Position numbers and translations under genes: made by a program
Part shown: piece by piece, positions 1 through 8,427 of the stretch
How the letters are laid out: every line of letters begins with the position of its first letter
Numbering within the stretch: position 1 is the stretch's first letter
DNA from: Bradyrhizobium sp.
GTDB taxonomy: Bacteria > Pseudomonadota > Alphaproteobacteria > Rhizobiales > Xanthobacteraceae
Direction: 5' to 3'
NCBI RefSeq assembly: GCF_016219575.1
Contig: NZ_JACRMG010000036.1
Location: 1 to 64,000 of the forward strand
Length of the DNA stretch: 64,000 nucleotides
Notes under the pieces: model-generated
Databases searched by the model: none
The model's input: the letters and a program-made list of their open reading frames with translations, nothing else
What the model was told of the DNA's origin: nothing

Positions 1-1
1 G

Positions 2-130
2 TGGCACCGCACCTCGAAGGAGAACACCGAGTACCACTCGGTCAAGCTCGACGATCCGTCCTTCCCGGCGCCGATCTACGCCAACCTCTTCAAGGGCGAG
101 ACCGACTACACCCTCGTCTGGTCACGCTGA
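2..130 (+). CDS. DUF736 family protein, C-terminal part (cut by window edge)
   Basis: The reading frame enters from the left edge and gives 42 residues before a TGA. It contains KLDDPSFPAPIYANLF and ends in LVWSR, which is the recognisable C-terminal half of DUF736, a small family (about 100 residues) of unknown function carried by rhizobial and other alphaproteobacterial plasmids and ICEs. The N-terminal half lies outside the window, so I cannot tell whether the gene is intact. It points towards, and converges with, a second DUF736 fragment on the minus strand. Confidence 0.75.
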   Translation, partial: WHRTSKENTEYHSVKLDDPSFPAPIYANLFKGETDYTLVWSR

Positions 131-229
131 CCGACCGCTACCGCGACGGTTCGCCCGCCGAGCCGTCGCGGCTCTTCCCTCGGGATTATGTGGAGCGCGG
201 CGAGCCCGAAACCCGCGGAAAACCTGCAC

Positions 230-424
230 TCAGACGCCACCACTCCGCATAACGCCACGCTTCGCATAATCCGCGCGGCCGACGTAGATGCGGTGGCTCG
301 GAGCGTTATCATTCGACCGGTTGGTCTCGGCGACGATGCGGACGCCCTTTGCCTGCAGGCTCAGGGTGACGATCTCGCCCTGGAAATCGTTGCCGACCTT
401 CTTGAAAGAACCGATGTTAGCCAT
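230..424 (-). pseudogene. DUF736 family protein, truncated N-terminal half
   Basis: Starting at the ATG at 424, the product begins MANIGSFKKVGNDFQGEI and continues through ETNRSNDNAPSHRIYVGRA, the typical first half of DUF736. After that alanine the reading frame runs into 13 unrelated residues and stops, giving 64 residues instead of about 100; the KLDDPSF...IYANLF half is missing. The homology ends close to a sequence reading TTATGCGAAG on the gene strand (about 260-270), which is part of an inverted repeat with 184-202. I infer a recombination breakpoint. A GC-rich hairpin (446-470) precedes the start, so the 5' control region seems intact. Confidence 0.7.
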
Positions 425-445
425 GTCACTTCTCCTGTTGTGTTT

Positions 446-470
446 CGAGCCCGCGACCACCGCGGCCTCG
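446..470 (-). promoter_or_regulatory. Leader hairpin upstream of truncated DUF736 gene
   Basis: CCGCG (451-455) and CGCGG (461-465) pair around a 5-base loop, and CGAG (446-449) pairs with CTCG (467-470) beyond one mismatch. The hairpin lies 22 bases before the ATG at 424. Similar hairpins precede the DUF2493, helicase and parB genes at about the same distance. Its role is unknown; translation or transcript-stability control is a guess. Confidence 0.45.
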
Positions 471-519
471 ATGGCGATCTTTCAGGCCGAGGACGATCGG
501 CGACGCACCCGCTTGCGGG

Positions 520-536
520 CCGTAGCGCAGCGGAGG
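520..536. promoter_or_regulatory. Conserved upstream motif, copy 1
   Basis: CCGTAGCGCAGCGGAGG lies 96 bases upstream of the DUF736 start at 424. Near-identical sequences lie at 2625-2642, 92 bases upstream of the DUF2493 gene, and at 10693-10709, 148 bases upstream of parB, all in the same orientation relative to their gene. This could be a regulator binding site or part of a small repeat. Confidence 0.4.
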
Positions 537-537
537 A

Positions 538-610
538 CGCCGTTGTGGCGACTTTCTTGCCTCGCGAGGAATGGGCGCACGCCCAGGGGAAGAAAGTCGC
601 AGCAACGGCG
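538..610. repeat. Long inverted repeat (21-bp arms), rest of 425-914 without a gene
   Basis: The arms are 538-558 and 590-610. The 8 outer bases (CGCCGTTG against CAACGGCG) and the 11 inner bases (GCGACTTTCTT against AAGAAAGTCGC) match perfectly, with a 2-bp mismatch between them and a 31-base spacer. The structure directly abuts the conserved motif at 520-536. I see nothing codable in 611-914. It may be a MITE-like element or a structured regulatory region. Confidence 0.5.
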
Positions 611-914
611 TTGCGGCTCAGACGATCGAGGCGAAGCCGGTCTTCGGCCAGATCAAGCCATCAATGAGGCCACGTGCGTCCGCGTGCTGAACCGCAATCT
701 CGGGAGAAGACGTGACCTATCTCGGCTGTGCTGAACAAGGGGTCGGAACGATTTGGCGCAGAAAGAGAAACAATCTGCAGCAAAGGGCGGTATCGCCTCC
801 GAAGGAACGATCGAAATGACGCCGCTCCGCCGCAGTTATGTGGTTGAACCGGAAATGGTCGCGGCTTGGTCAGGGCATTCCGAGGAGGATTGCGCCCCTC
901 CTCACTCAGGTCCC

Positions 915-1023
915 GATCATCCATCGTTCAACAGGCCGATCTACGCTAACCTGTTCGACGACGAGCGCGGCGAAGGCGGTGAACGGTCATCCCTCGCGCG
1001 TAGCGGCCGTAAGAATTGGTTGA
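915..1023 (+). pseudogene. DUF736 family C-terminal remnant
   Basis: In one frame this stretch reads DHPSFNRPIYANLFDDE followed by GEGGERSSLARSGRKNW, the C-terminal signature of DUF736. No matching N-terminal half is found immediately upstream and the frame runs on without the usual stop after the terminal Arg/Asn-rich tail. It is a third DUF736 trace within 1 kb, suggesting repeated duplication and decay of this gene. It slightly overlaps the end of the membrane protein on the other strand. Confidence 0.5.
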
Positions 1024-1469
1024 GACGGCTTCTCCACCGCCCCAACCGAACTGAGCGGGCGGGCCTCCGCAAAAACAGTCAAGCGCGTCCAAGCCGTGCC
1101 GGCAACGCAAACCGCGCCGAGGCAAGCGAAGGCCTCACGCCAAGCCATCGAAGATACCCCGATCTGAGACAGGGCGAACACCAGATGATAGCCCGCGACG
1201 GCAGCAGGAACAGCGAATGCTGTCGCGATAGCGATGCGCAAGGTCAAGGAGCGACCAACGGCGACGGCGGTCTGACCGAGGACAAGCGTGAGCACGCCAC
1301 CGGCCGTTCCGATGAGCAACGCACCAACGACACCGGCGCCGCTCTGTAGCGCCATCATCCCGATACTCAACGCGACGAAAAACGGCAGGGCATAAACTGC
1401 CAGCGCGAAAATCGCCCAGCAGAACAAACCAATGCCTAGTGTGTTGAGAACAAGCCCAAGAGCGAGCAT
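987..1469 (-). CDS. Integral membrane protein of unknown function
   Basis: A 160-residue protein with several hydrophobic segments: LVLNTLGIGLFCWAIFALAV at residues 5-24, then further segments around 28-50, 52-72, 78-100 and 110-135, consistent with four to five membrane helices. The last 25 residues are hydrophilic. I recognise no named family. Its position between DUF736 and DUF2493 genes matches the maintenance block of rhizobial ICEs and plasmids. The start at 1469 gives an immediately hydrophobic N-terminus. Confidence 0.6.
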   Translation of the reverse strand: MLALGLVLNTLGIGLFCWAIFALAVYALPFFVALSIGMMALQSGAGVVGALLIGTAGGVLTLVLGQTAVAVGRSLTLRIAIATAFAVPAAVAGYHLVFALSQIGVSSMAWREAFACLGAVCVAGTAWTRLTVFAEARPLSSVGAVEKPSQPILTAATREG

Positions 1470-1609
1470 GGTGGTGGCTCCATGTCATAGATTTGCCGGT
1501 CGCGCCTTCCACCACCACCACGGCGCAACTTCAGACATAAGATCGAAACGAGGCGGAGTTGCGGCGCATGCAACTCCGCTTTGAGCGCTTGGAGGCGAGA
1601 AGACGGTGC

Positions 1610-2533
1610 TCACGCGCCGCCGAACTTCCACACGGGGATGCCGAGGCGCCTGGCCTTGTCGGCGAGGTTGTCCTGGATTCCTGTGCCCGGGAAGTGCATG
1701 ACGCCGATCGGCAGCAGTTCGAGTATAGCATCGTTGCGCTTGAAGGGGGCGGCCTTGGCGTGTTTCGTCCAGTCGGGCTTGAAGGCGACCTGAGGCACCT
1801 TGCGGCTGGTCGCCCATTTGGAGGCGATCAGTTCGCCGCCTTTCGGGGAGCCGCCGTGAAGCAGGACCATATCGGGATGCTTTGCGTGAACCTTGTCGAG
1901 GCGATCCCAGATGAGGCGGTGGTCGTTGAAGTCGAGCCCGCCGGTCAGTGCGATCTTCGGTCCCGGCGGTAACATGACCTCGGTCTCGGCACGACGCTTG
2001 GCCGCGATGAAGTCTCGGGAGTCGATCATCGCTGCGGTCAGCGTGCGGTGGTTCACAAGTGATCCCGATCGAGGGCGCCAGGACGATCCGGTGTGTGTCT
2101 CGAAGCGCTCGATGGCCTGATCGCGGAAGAGCTCCAGGCAGTTGCGGCGCTCGATCAACGTGATGCCTTCGGCCGTCAAACGCTCGAGTTCGACCGATCG
2201 CACTTCGGAGCCGTTCTGCTCGCGCTGACTCTTCTGTTGCGCCTGCTCGTTGTCGTCGAGTTGGCGTTCGACGCGGTCGACGGCACGATGGAACAGGTTG
2301 ACGGTCGACCAGAGCAGATCGTCAAGGTCCGGCTCGAGCCGCGTGTCCCTCAACGTGGCGACCAGGGCATCAAAGATGTCGGCGACGGCTACGGCGACGA
2401 TCTTGCCCTCGGGAAGCGGCCGTGGATCGGGCTGGTCGTCGAATGGGCGGAAGCCGAAGAGCTGCAATTCGGTGAGAACACGATCAGTTGGAGAAGAGGC
2501 GTGCGGCGGTTCGATGTCGTCGTGGTCGGTCAT
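1610..2533 (-). CDS. DUF2493 domain protein (SLOG superfamily)
   Basis: A 307-residue protein. The first 180 residues are acidic/helical, with a QAQQKSQREQNGSE linker near 97-112. The C-terminal domain (about residues 190-307) begins KIALTGGLDFNDHRLIWDRL and continues MVLLHGGSPKGGELIASKW, then VMHFPGTGIQDNLADKARR. These are the nucleotide-binding-type loops of the DUF2493/SLOG Rossmann fold. SLOG proteins are thought to bind nucleotide-derived ligands; the role here is unknown. The gene is first in a minus-strand block with toprim, helicase and ParB genes upstream of it, and carries its own leader hairpin and upstream motif. Confidence 0.85.
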   Translation of the reverse strand: MTDHDDIEPPHASSPTDRVLTELQLFGFRPFDDQPDPRPLPEGKIVAVAVADIFDALVATLRDTRLEPDLDDLLWSTVNLFHRAVDRVERQLDDNEQAQQKSQREQNGSEVRSVELERLTAEGITLIERRNCLELFRDQAIERFETHTGSSWRPRSGSLVNHRTLTAAMIDSRDFIAAKRRAETEVMLPPGPKIALTGGLDFNDHRLIWDRLDKVHAKHPDMVLLHGGSPKGGELIASKWATSRKVPQVAFKPDWTKHAKAAPFKRNDAILELLPIGVMHFPGTGIQDNLADKARRLGIPVWKFGGA

Positions 2534-2555
2534 GGAAGAGGACCTTTGCCGAATC

Positions 2556-2574
2556 GGCCGCGCCCATCGCGGCC
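2556..2574 (-). promoter_or_regulatory. Leader hairpin upstream of DUF2493 gene
   Basis: GGCCGCG (2556-2562) and CGCGGCC (2568-2574) form a perfect 7-bp stem with a 5-base loop, 23 bases before the ATG at 2533. The geometry matches the hairpins in front of the DUF736, helicase and parB starts. Confidence 0.45.
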
Positions 2575-2624
2575 TTCGTGGCGATCACTCAGACGGCGGG
2601 CGGAACGGGCCAGAACCCGAAGGG

Positions 2625-2739
2625 CCGAAGCGGCAGCGGAGGATGGCGGAGGCCGGCTATTTTGCTTCGCGATGCAAAGCGCGCCGGTCAGGTGGCTAAT
2701 GTGTCTTCTCATCGCCGGCGCGCGGCGGAAAATAGCCGG
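2625..2739. promoter_or_regulatory. Conserved motif copy 2 and inverted repeat in the 2534-2862 gap
   Basis: CCGAAGCGGCAGCGGAGG at 2625-2642 matches the motif upstream of DUF736 and parB. It is followed by an inverted repeat CCGGCTATTTT (2653-2663) and AAAATAGCCGG (2729-2739). The gap between the DUF2493 start and the toprim stop is 329 bp. I see no gene in it, so this is presumably the promoter region of the DUF2493 gene. Confidence 0.4.
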
Positions 2740-2862
2740 ACATAGCCATTGCCGGCCCGGGCTGCTTGCCGTCCGATCGCCCTCTAGAAGGCCGAGGTCG
2801 CGTCCTCTTCCGGCATTGGCCGCGTCGTGGCCGACCTGTCGACGTCGATCGAAGTACCAGGG

Positions 2863-3924
2863 CTATTCCGCAGGTACCGTCGATGAATGCACGAAGCTGA
2901 CGACGTCCTCTGGTACGAGTTGGAGCCGCAACGCTGCTCGGAGGGCCTCGAGCCCGAAGATGTGCAGATCTTCGTTGAAATCACCTAGCCGGGGCGACAG
3001 CGCGATCGCTTCAACGCCGGCAGCTTCCGCGCGCTGAGTGAGAGTCGTCTGCACAACATCTCCGGCAGCATCGGCGTCACGAGCGATATAGAGGCGACGC
3101 AGGCCAGCCGGCAGCAACATCGCTGAGAGGTGATTGGCCGAAAGCGCTGCGGCCATAGGCAAGGTCGGCAGTGCGTGACGTAGCGACAGCATGGTCTCGA
3201 TACCTTCGCCAGCAGCGAGCACGTCGTCCACCACACCGAAGCGAACGGCGTTACCGAGGAGGTCGCCCATGGCCCGTCGTGGCGTTTCGACCGGAGCCTT
3301 GCCGAGTCGCACGCGATCAAAGGCGTCGGGATCGAGCCAGGTGCGGTGCGCGCCTGTGATCCGTCCATCGAGGTCGGTGACGCAGGCGATCATCGCCGGC
3401 CATGTTTCGGTCGGCAAATGTTCGTCCGGCCGATAGTAGCAACGTGGGTGGAAGCGGAGGCTCCCACCATGGTGGATGTGGGCTATTCCGCGACGCTGCA
3501 AATACGTCTCGACCACCGTCCCTTCAATCGAGCTGGACATCGCAAAGAGCCGACGAGCCGCCTCTTGCGATCCGGCTTGCGCAAACAAACGAATGGGTTT
3601 CGGCGCCAGTTGCTGATCGAGACGAGGCAGCTTCAGAAAGCGCCTCGCCTCCTCGGCGACCTCGCGGAAGTCTCGAAGGCCCAGGCTCTGGCGAATAATG
3701 TCGAGGAGATCGCCATGTTCCCCGGTCGCTGCATCAGTCCACTTTCCGGCGGGCCCCTTCGGCGATTCCTGGAGTCGCACGAAGAGCGAGCGGCCCGGTG
3801 TATTGTGGACGTCGCCGACCACCCAGTGCCGCCCCGCCCGCTTGCCATTGGAGAGATAGTGTCGGCACACCGCCTCGGCCTCGAGCGCGAGGCGGCCTGC
3901 CAGTTCGGAGGCATCGCGGGACAT
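2863..3924 (-). CDS. Toprim domain protein (primase-like)
   Basis: A 353-residue protein. The N-terminal part (residues 18-100) carries a degenerate primase zinc-finger-like region (CRHYL, then WTDAATGEHGDLLDII). The middle contains GVVDDVLAAGEGIETMLSLR near residue 230, where the Glu of AAGEGIET fits the toprim catalytic Glu, and RRLYIARDADAAGDVVQTT near 275, where DADAAG fits the DxD motif. This architecture is typical of plasmid/ICE-borne toprim proteins thought to act in DNA replication or establishment after transfer. The start overlaps the stop of the upstream helicase gene by one base (TGATG), indicating translational coupling. Confidence 0.85.
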   Translation of the reverse strand: MSRDASELAGRLALEAEAVCRHYLSNGKRAGRHWVVGDVHNTPGRSLFVRLQESPKGPAGKWTDAATGEHGDLLDIIRQSLGLRDFREVAEEARRFLKLPRLDQQLAPKPIRLFAQAGSQEAARRLFAMSSSIEGTVVETYLQRRGIAHIHHGGSLRFHPRCYYRPDEHLPTETWPAMIACVTDLDGRITGAHRTWLDPDAFDRVRLGKAPVETPRRAMGDLLGNAVRFGVVDDVLAAGEGIETMLSLRHALPTLPMAAALSANHLSAMLLPAGLRRLYIARDADAAGDVVQTTLTQRAEAAGVEAIALSPRLGDFNEDLHIFGLEALRAALRLQLVPEDVVSFVHSSTVPAE

Positions 3925-6900
3925 CAGGCGGCCTCCCGTTCACCGATGCGCGCCACGGGATAGCTGTCAAGCACCTTCGACAGGACTTCGACGCCGCTTG
4001 TGTCCGTAGACACGAACATGCGCAACTTCCAGGAGATGATCTCGCCAAAAAGGCCGTAAGCACGGAGGCGATCGCGCATCGTGTCGTTGAACCCGGACAA
4101 TTCGATGCGGTATGCACCCATCACCCGGACACGGCGAAGCTGGAGTCCCTCCGTAAGATCAAGGACGGCTCGTCCCTCCATCAGTGCGGCAAAGGCAGCG
4201 TCGGGCGTCAGCGCGGGTGTATCAGCCGCAAGGACGGTTGCGACCCAGGTGGCGGAAACCTTACGGCCGATGATGCGCTCGCCCGCATCGGTCTGAAGGC
4301 GATAGACACGGGTCGATTCGTTCGGCAGCCGCTTCCAGATAGGTAGCAGCAGGCCCGCCACCACGTGGATCGTGCTGTCCGTGAACTCGGGGATCTCGGC
4401 AAGCTCGGCCAGCCAGGCCGCGGCAAAGCGTTCACGGTCCGCCTCGGCCCAATGGCTCTCCGCCATCATGGTCAGGGGGACTTTGTGCTGCTCCATCGGC
4501 CGGATCAGGCGGACGCGCCGCTCGATCTCGCCGTCGTCGAGCATCACGCTTGCCGCCGGCACCTGCACGGCGGCTCGTCCCGAGCGCTCATTGATCAGTA
4601 GGACAGCGCGACGATCGGAAAGACGATCGAGAGCGTCATCCAGACGCACAGGATGATTGCGCTGACGCTGCGTGATTGTGAGCAGCCGGGTCTCGGCGCC
4701 AGTACCCGGATGGGCATAAATCGTCCGCCGGTCGGTGACGACAAAGCTTTCGGCTCGGAGCGTTTCCAGTCCGACGTCGTAGGTGCCCGACGCGACCGCG
4801 CCCTCGATCCGAGCGGTCAAGAGGTGCTCGAAAGCGGAGAACAGAACATTCTGCAGGTCGATGGTAAGCGCCAACAGCCTGTTCAGGAAAGTCGTGATTG
4901 GCGGCAGATCATCCCTGAGCCCATTGGCATCCGTCAGCTTCAGGCCGGTCGTATCCTCGAACCTTTCGAGCGAGCATCCCTCGACCTTGCCTCGCGCAAG
5001 CAGCGTATAGAGTTGACGCAACGCATCACGACCGTACTGGCTTTCGAGATTGTCCTCGGGCCGGAACAGCCCCTGCCCTCCGGTCTGGCGCTGGCCGCGC
5101 GTAATGGCCCCCAATGTGTCGAGCCGGCGGGCAATGGTGCTGAGAAAGCGCTTTTCCGCCTTCACGTCGGTCGCAATGGGACGAAACAACGGCGGTTGCG
5201 CCTGGTTCGTCCGGTTGGTGCGGCCAAGGCCTTGAATGGCGGCGTCCGCTTTCCAACCAGGTTCGAGCAGGTAATGCACGCGAAGTCGTCTATTCCGTGC
5301 CGACAACTCGGCATGATAACTGCGCCCCGTGCCGCCCGCATCGGAGAACACGAGGATGCGCTTGACGTCATCCATGAAGGCCGAGGTCTCGGCGAGATTG
5401 GCCGAGCCGGCTCGACTTTCAACCACCAGCCGGTCGCCCTTGCGGATGACGCGGCGCGAGCGGCCGGTCACCTCGGCGACCACGTCGGTGCCGAAGCGCT
5501 GTACGACCTGATCCAGCGCGCCAGGCACTGGCGGCAGCGAGGCGAGCTTCTCGATGAGACGGTCGCGACGAGCGACGGCCTCCCGGCTCTCGACCGGCTG
5601 GCCGTCGCGATAGACAGGCCGGGAACACAGATTGCCCTCCGAGTCGGTGAAGGGCTCATAGAGTTGGACCGGAAAGGAATGGGCGAGATAGTCGAGCACA
5701 TACTCGCGCGGGGTGATGTCGACCTGAATGTCGCCCCACTCCTCGGTCGGGATCTCGACGAGCCGGCGCTCCATCAGCGCTTCGCCCGTCGACACGATCT
5801 GGATCACGGCCGCATGGCCAGCGTCGAGATCGCGCTCGATCGATCGAATCAGCGAAGGCGTCTTCATCGAAGTCAGGAGATGACCGAAGAAGCGCTGCTT
5901 GGCACTTTCGAAGGCGGATCGTGCCGCGGATCTTGCCTGCCCGTTCAGCGTTCCGGTTTCGCTGGTGATGTTGGCGGCCCGCATCGCCGCGTCGAGGTTG
6001 TTGTGGATGATGCTGAACGCATCTGCATAGGCGTTGTAGATGCGAACCTGCTCTGGCGTAAGCTGGTGCTCAACGAGGTCGTACTCGACTCCCTCGTAAG
6101 AGAGCGAGCGGGCAGTGTAGAGACCGAGCGCCTTGAGATCCCGCGCCAGCACCTCCATGGCCGCGACCCCACCCTCTTCGATCGCTTCGACGAACTCGGC
6201 ACGTGTGGCGAACGGGAAGTCGACGCCGCCCCAAAGGCCGAGGCGTTGGGCATAAGCGAGGTTGTGGACCGTGGTGGCGCCCGTTGCCGACACATAAACC
6301 ACGCGAGCATTCGGCGACGCGTGCTGGAGCCTCAGGCCCGCGCGCCCCTGCTGAGAGGCCGCCTGGTCGCCGCGCTCGCCTTTACTCCCGACCGCATTCT
6401 GCATGGCGTGGCTCTCGTCGAAGACGATCACTCCGTCGAAGTCGGAGCCCAACCATTCAACGATCTGCCTGACACGCGAAACCTTTTCGCCGCGCTCGTC
6501 GGTCCGCAGCGTGGCGTAGGTGGTAAAAAGGATACCTTCCGAGAGTCGGATCGCCGTGCCCTGGCGGAACCGAGACAGCGGCGTTACAAGCAGCCGCTCC
6601 ATGCCAAGCGCGGACCAGTCGCGCTGCGCGTCCTCGATCAGCTTGTCGGACTTGCTGATCCAGACCGCACGGCGGCGGCCCTTGAGCCAGTTGTCGAGCA
6701 AGATTCCGGCGACCTGCCGCCCCTTGCCCGCGCCGGTGCCATCGCCCAAAAACCAGCCGCGGCGAAAGCGGACGGCATTCTTGGCGTCGTAACGCGCGGC
6801 GGCCACGACGTCAAAAGTCGCATCGACGGTCCAGGAACCCGCAAGAAACTCGGAATGCGCTTCGCCGGCATAGATGATACTCTCGAGCTGCGCGTCCGAC

Positions 6901-8246
6901 AGAAGTCCATCTGCCACCAGACTCGAAAGCAGGTGCGGACGGTAGGTCGGTTTCGGTGGCGCAACGGATGCCATCGCTGCGGACTGCACGAGCTTGGTCG
7001 GATGTGCGCACGATCCGGGAATACGGATCGACTGCAATCCGTATTCCTCATAAAGCGCATCGGTCATTCGGGCGCCTTCCGGCGGCGACCATTCGACCGT
7101 CTCGTAGATCAGCTCTACGCCTTCAGGCGCTGCGCCGCTCGAAGTGGACGATGGGCGTGGCGAAGAGACGCCGACCGATCGCGATATCGGAGGGCGCTTG
7201 GTGATGTCGACCACTACCGGCGTGACAACGGGTAGCCTCGGAGGCACCTGCTGTGTCACCCAGTCAAGCAAGGTGGCGACATCGCTCGCCATGCCTGGCG
7301 AAGCAGGAAAAACCTTCGGATCCGCGGTGGGCTGCTTGTCGATCACAAGCAGCCTCGTGCCCGTCTGGGTTCCGTGCTTGGCGTAAACGGCGCCGTCGAT
7401 GGCGGCAGAAAACACCACCCGCCCGCGTTCCTGGAGGCGAACGAAAGCATCGGTCCATACCGGGTTATCCGGCGCAAGGTTCTCGCCGGTGATAGCGACG
7501 AGACGACCGCCGTCGCAAAGGCGTGCCAGGGCTGAAGCGATGTGCCGTACAGCCGCGTCCGACATCCGTCGATCGACATTCGCCACCGCCGAGAACGGCG
7601 GGTTCATCAGGACGACGCTCGGTACGACACTCGCATCGAGGTGGTCATCGATGTAGGCGGCGTCGAAGCGCGTGACTTTAGTATTGGCGAACAGATGGTC
7701 GAGCAGTGCCGCGCGGGCCTCGGCCAACTCGTTCAACATCAGGGCGCCACCGGCGAGCTCGGCAAAGATGGCGAGCAAGCCGGTTCCGGCAGAGGGCTCC
7801 AGAACACGATCGGCAGGCGTGATGACGGCTGCCGTGCATGCAGCCAGCCCAAGCGGGACCGGCGTTGAGAATTGCTGAAACGCCTGACTGTCCTCGGAGC
7901 GTCGCGTATGGGTCGGCAGACAGCTCGCGATTCTCGCAAGCATCGGCAGCATGGCAGCGGTCGAGCCAGCCTTGGAGCGGATGGCCGGGCCGAACTTGCG
8001 AAGGAACAGAACGGTTGCCGCCTCGCAGACGTCATAGGCGGTCTTCCAGTTCCAAGCGCCGGCCGCGTCCGAGGCGCCGAAGGCCGCCTCCATGGCGCTA
8101 CGCAGAACGGTGGCATCGATGCGACGGCCGCGTTCGAGATCAGTCAGGAGCTGCCGCGCGGCCCTAACGGCGGCAGAAGTGAGACTTGCAGCGGCACGCA
8201 TCGAGAGCGGCGCGGCGGCGGCGCCGCCGGCAAGAGATTCGGTCAT
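3924..8246 (-). CDS. Methyltransferase-strawberry notch-type SF2 helicase
   Basis: A 1440-residue protein. A class I SAM-dependent methyltransferase domain comes first (about 120-310), with EPSAGTG at 150-156 for SAM binding and the amino-methylase motif NPPF at 215-218. A strawberry-notch/SNF2-like helicase follows, with Walker A GDGTGAGKG at 501-509 and a DESH box at 610-613. SATGATT near 655-661 and FSDAGGTGRSYHAE with GLGRTNRTNQAQ in the second half resemble later helicase motifs. Proteins of this kind occur on large rhizobial ICEs and some phages; the natural substrate is not known. An exclusion, anti-restriction or DNA-modification role on entry is plausible. It forms one transcription unit with the toprim gene. 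Confidence 0.9.
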   Translation of the reverse strand: MTESLAGGAAAAPLSMRAAASLTSAAVRAARQLLTDLERGRRIDATVLRSAMEAAFGASDAAGAWNWKTAYDVCEAATVLFLRKFGPAIRSKAGSTAAMLPMLARIASCLPTHTRRSEDSQAFQQFSTPVPLGLAACTAAVITPADRVLEPSAGTGLLAIFAELAGGALMLNELAEARAALLDHLFANTKVTRFDAAYIDDHLDASVVPSVVLMNPPFSAVANVDRRMSDAAVRHIASALARLCDGGRLVAITGENLAPDNPVWTDAFVRLQERGRVVFSAAIDGAVYAKHGTQTGTRLLVIDKQPTADPKVFPASPGMASDVATLLDWVTQQVPPRLPVVTPVVVDITKRPPISRSVGVSSPRPSSTSSGAAPEGVELIYETVEWSPPEGARMTDALYEEYGLQSIRIPGSCAHPTKLVQSAAMASVAPPKPTYRPHLLSSLVADGLLSDAQLESIIYAGEAHSEFLAGSWTVDATFDVVAAARYDAKNAVRFRRGWFLGDGTGAGKGRQVAGILLDNWLKGRRRAVWISKSDKLIEDAQRDWSALGMERLLVTPLSRFRQGTAIRLSEGILFTTYATLRTDERGEKVSRVRQIVEWLGSDFDGVIVFDESHAMQNAVGSKGERGDQAASQQGRAGLRLQHASPNARVVYVSATGATTVHNLAYAQRLGLWGGVDFPFATRAEFVEAIEEGGVAAMEVLARDLKALGLYTARSLSYEGVEYDLVEHQLTPEQVRIYNAYADAFSIIHNNLDAAMRAANITSETGTLNGQARSAARSAFESAKQRFFGHLLTSMKTPSLIRSIERDLDAGHAAVIQIVSTGEALMERRLVEIPTEEWGDIQVDITPREYVLDYLAHSFPVQLYEPFTDSEGNLCSRPVYRDGQPVESREAVARRDRLIEKLASLPPVPGALDQVVQRFGTDVVAEVTGRSRRVIRKGDRLVVESRAGSANLAETSAFMDDVKRILVFSDAGGTGRSYHAELSARNRRLRVHYLLEPGWKADAAIQGLGRTNRTNQAQPPLFRPIATDVKAEKRFLSTIARRLDTLGAITRGQRQTGGQGLFRPEDNLESQYGRDALRQLYTLLARGKVEGCSLERFEDTTGLKLTDANGLRDDLPPITTFLNRLLALTIDLQNVLFSAFEHLLTARIEGAVASGTYDVGLETLRAESFVVTDRRTIYAHPGTGAETRLLTITQRQRNHPVRLDDALDRLSDRRAVLLINERSGRAAVQVPAASVMLDDGEIERRVRLIRPMEQHKVPLTMMAESHWAEADRERFAAAWLAELAEIPEFTDSTIHVVAGLLLPIWKRLPNESTRVYRLQTDAGERIIGRKVSATWVATVLAADTPALTPDAAFAALMEGRAVLDLTEGLQLRRVRVMGAYRIELSGFNDTMRDRLRAYGLFGEIISWKLRMFVSTDTSGVEVLSKVLDSYPVARIGEREAA

Positions 8247-8260
8247 GGCAGGATTTCTCG

Positions 8261-8296
8261 GGAGAGCGGGAACGGTCGAACCGCCCGGCGCTCTCC
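8261..8296 (-). promoter_or_regulatory. Leader hairpin upstream of methyltransferase-helicase gene
   Basis: GGAGAGCG (8261-8268) pairs perfectly with CGCTCTCC (8289-8296), 15 bases before the ATG at 8246. This is the third member of the leader-hairpin series; here the conserved 17-bp upstream motif is absent. Confidence 0.4.
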
Positions 8297-8351
8297 TTAA
8301 GACCGCGGCGATTCAAACCCTTCCCGGCCCGGCTCTACCTCTCAGCCGTCG

Positions 8352-8388
8352 CCAATAAAAAGGGGACCGGCGCTCTGCACCGGTCCCC
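8352..8388 (-). terminator. Rho-independent terminator of parB
   Basis: On the minus strand GGGGACCGG (complement of 8380-8388) pairs with CCGGTCCCC (complement of 8362-8370) around a 9-base loop and is followed by TTTTTATT. It lies about 40 bases past the parB stop and separates it from the helicase gene. Confidence 0.8.
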
Positions 8389-8427
8389 AAAACTGCAGGA
8401 CGGCCGGAGCCATCCCGCTCTGTGATG

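Noticed and set aside
4653..7235. 860-codon open frame on the plus strand
   Set aside because: It is the antisense of the methyltransferase-helicase gene, which has clear motifs; long antisense frames are common at this GC content.
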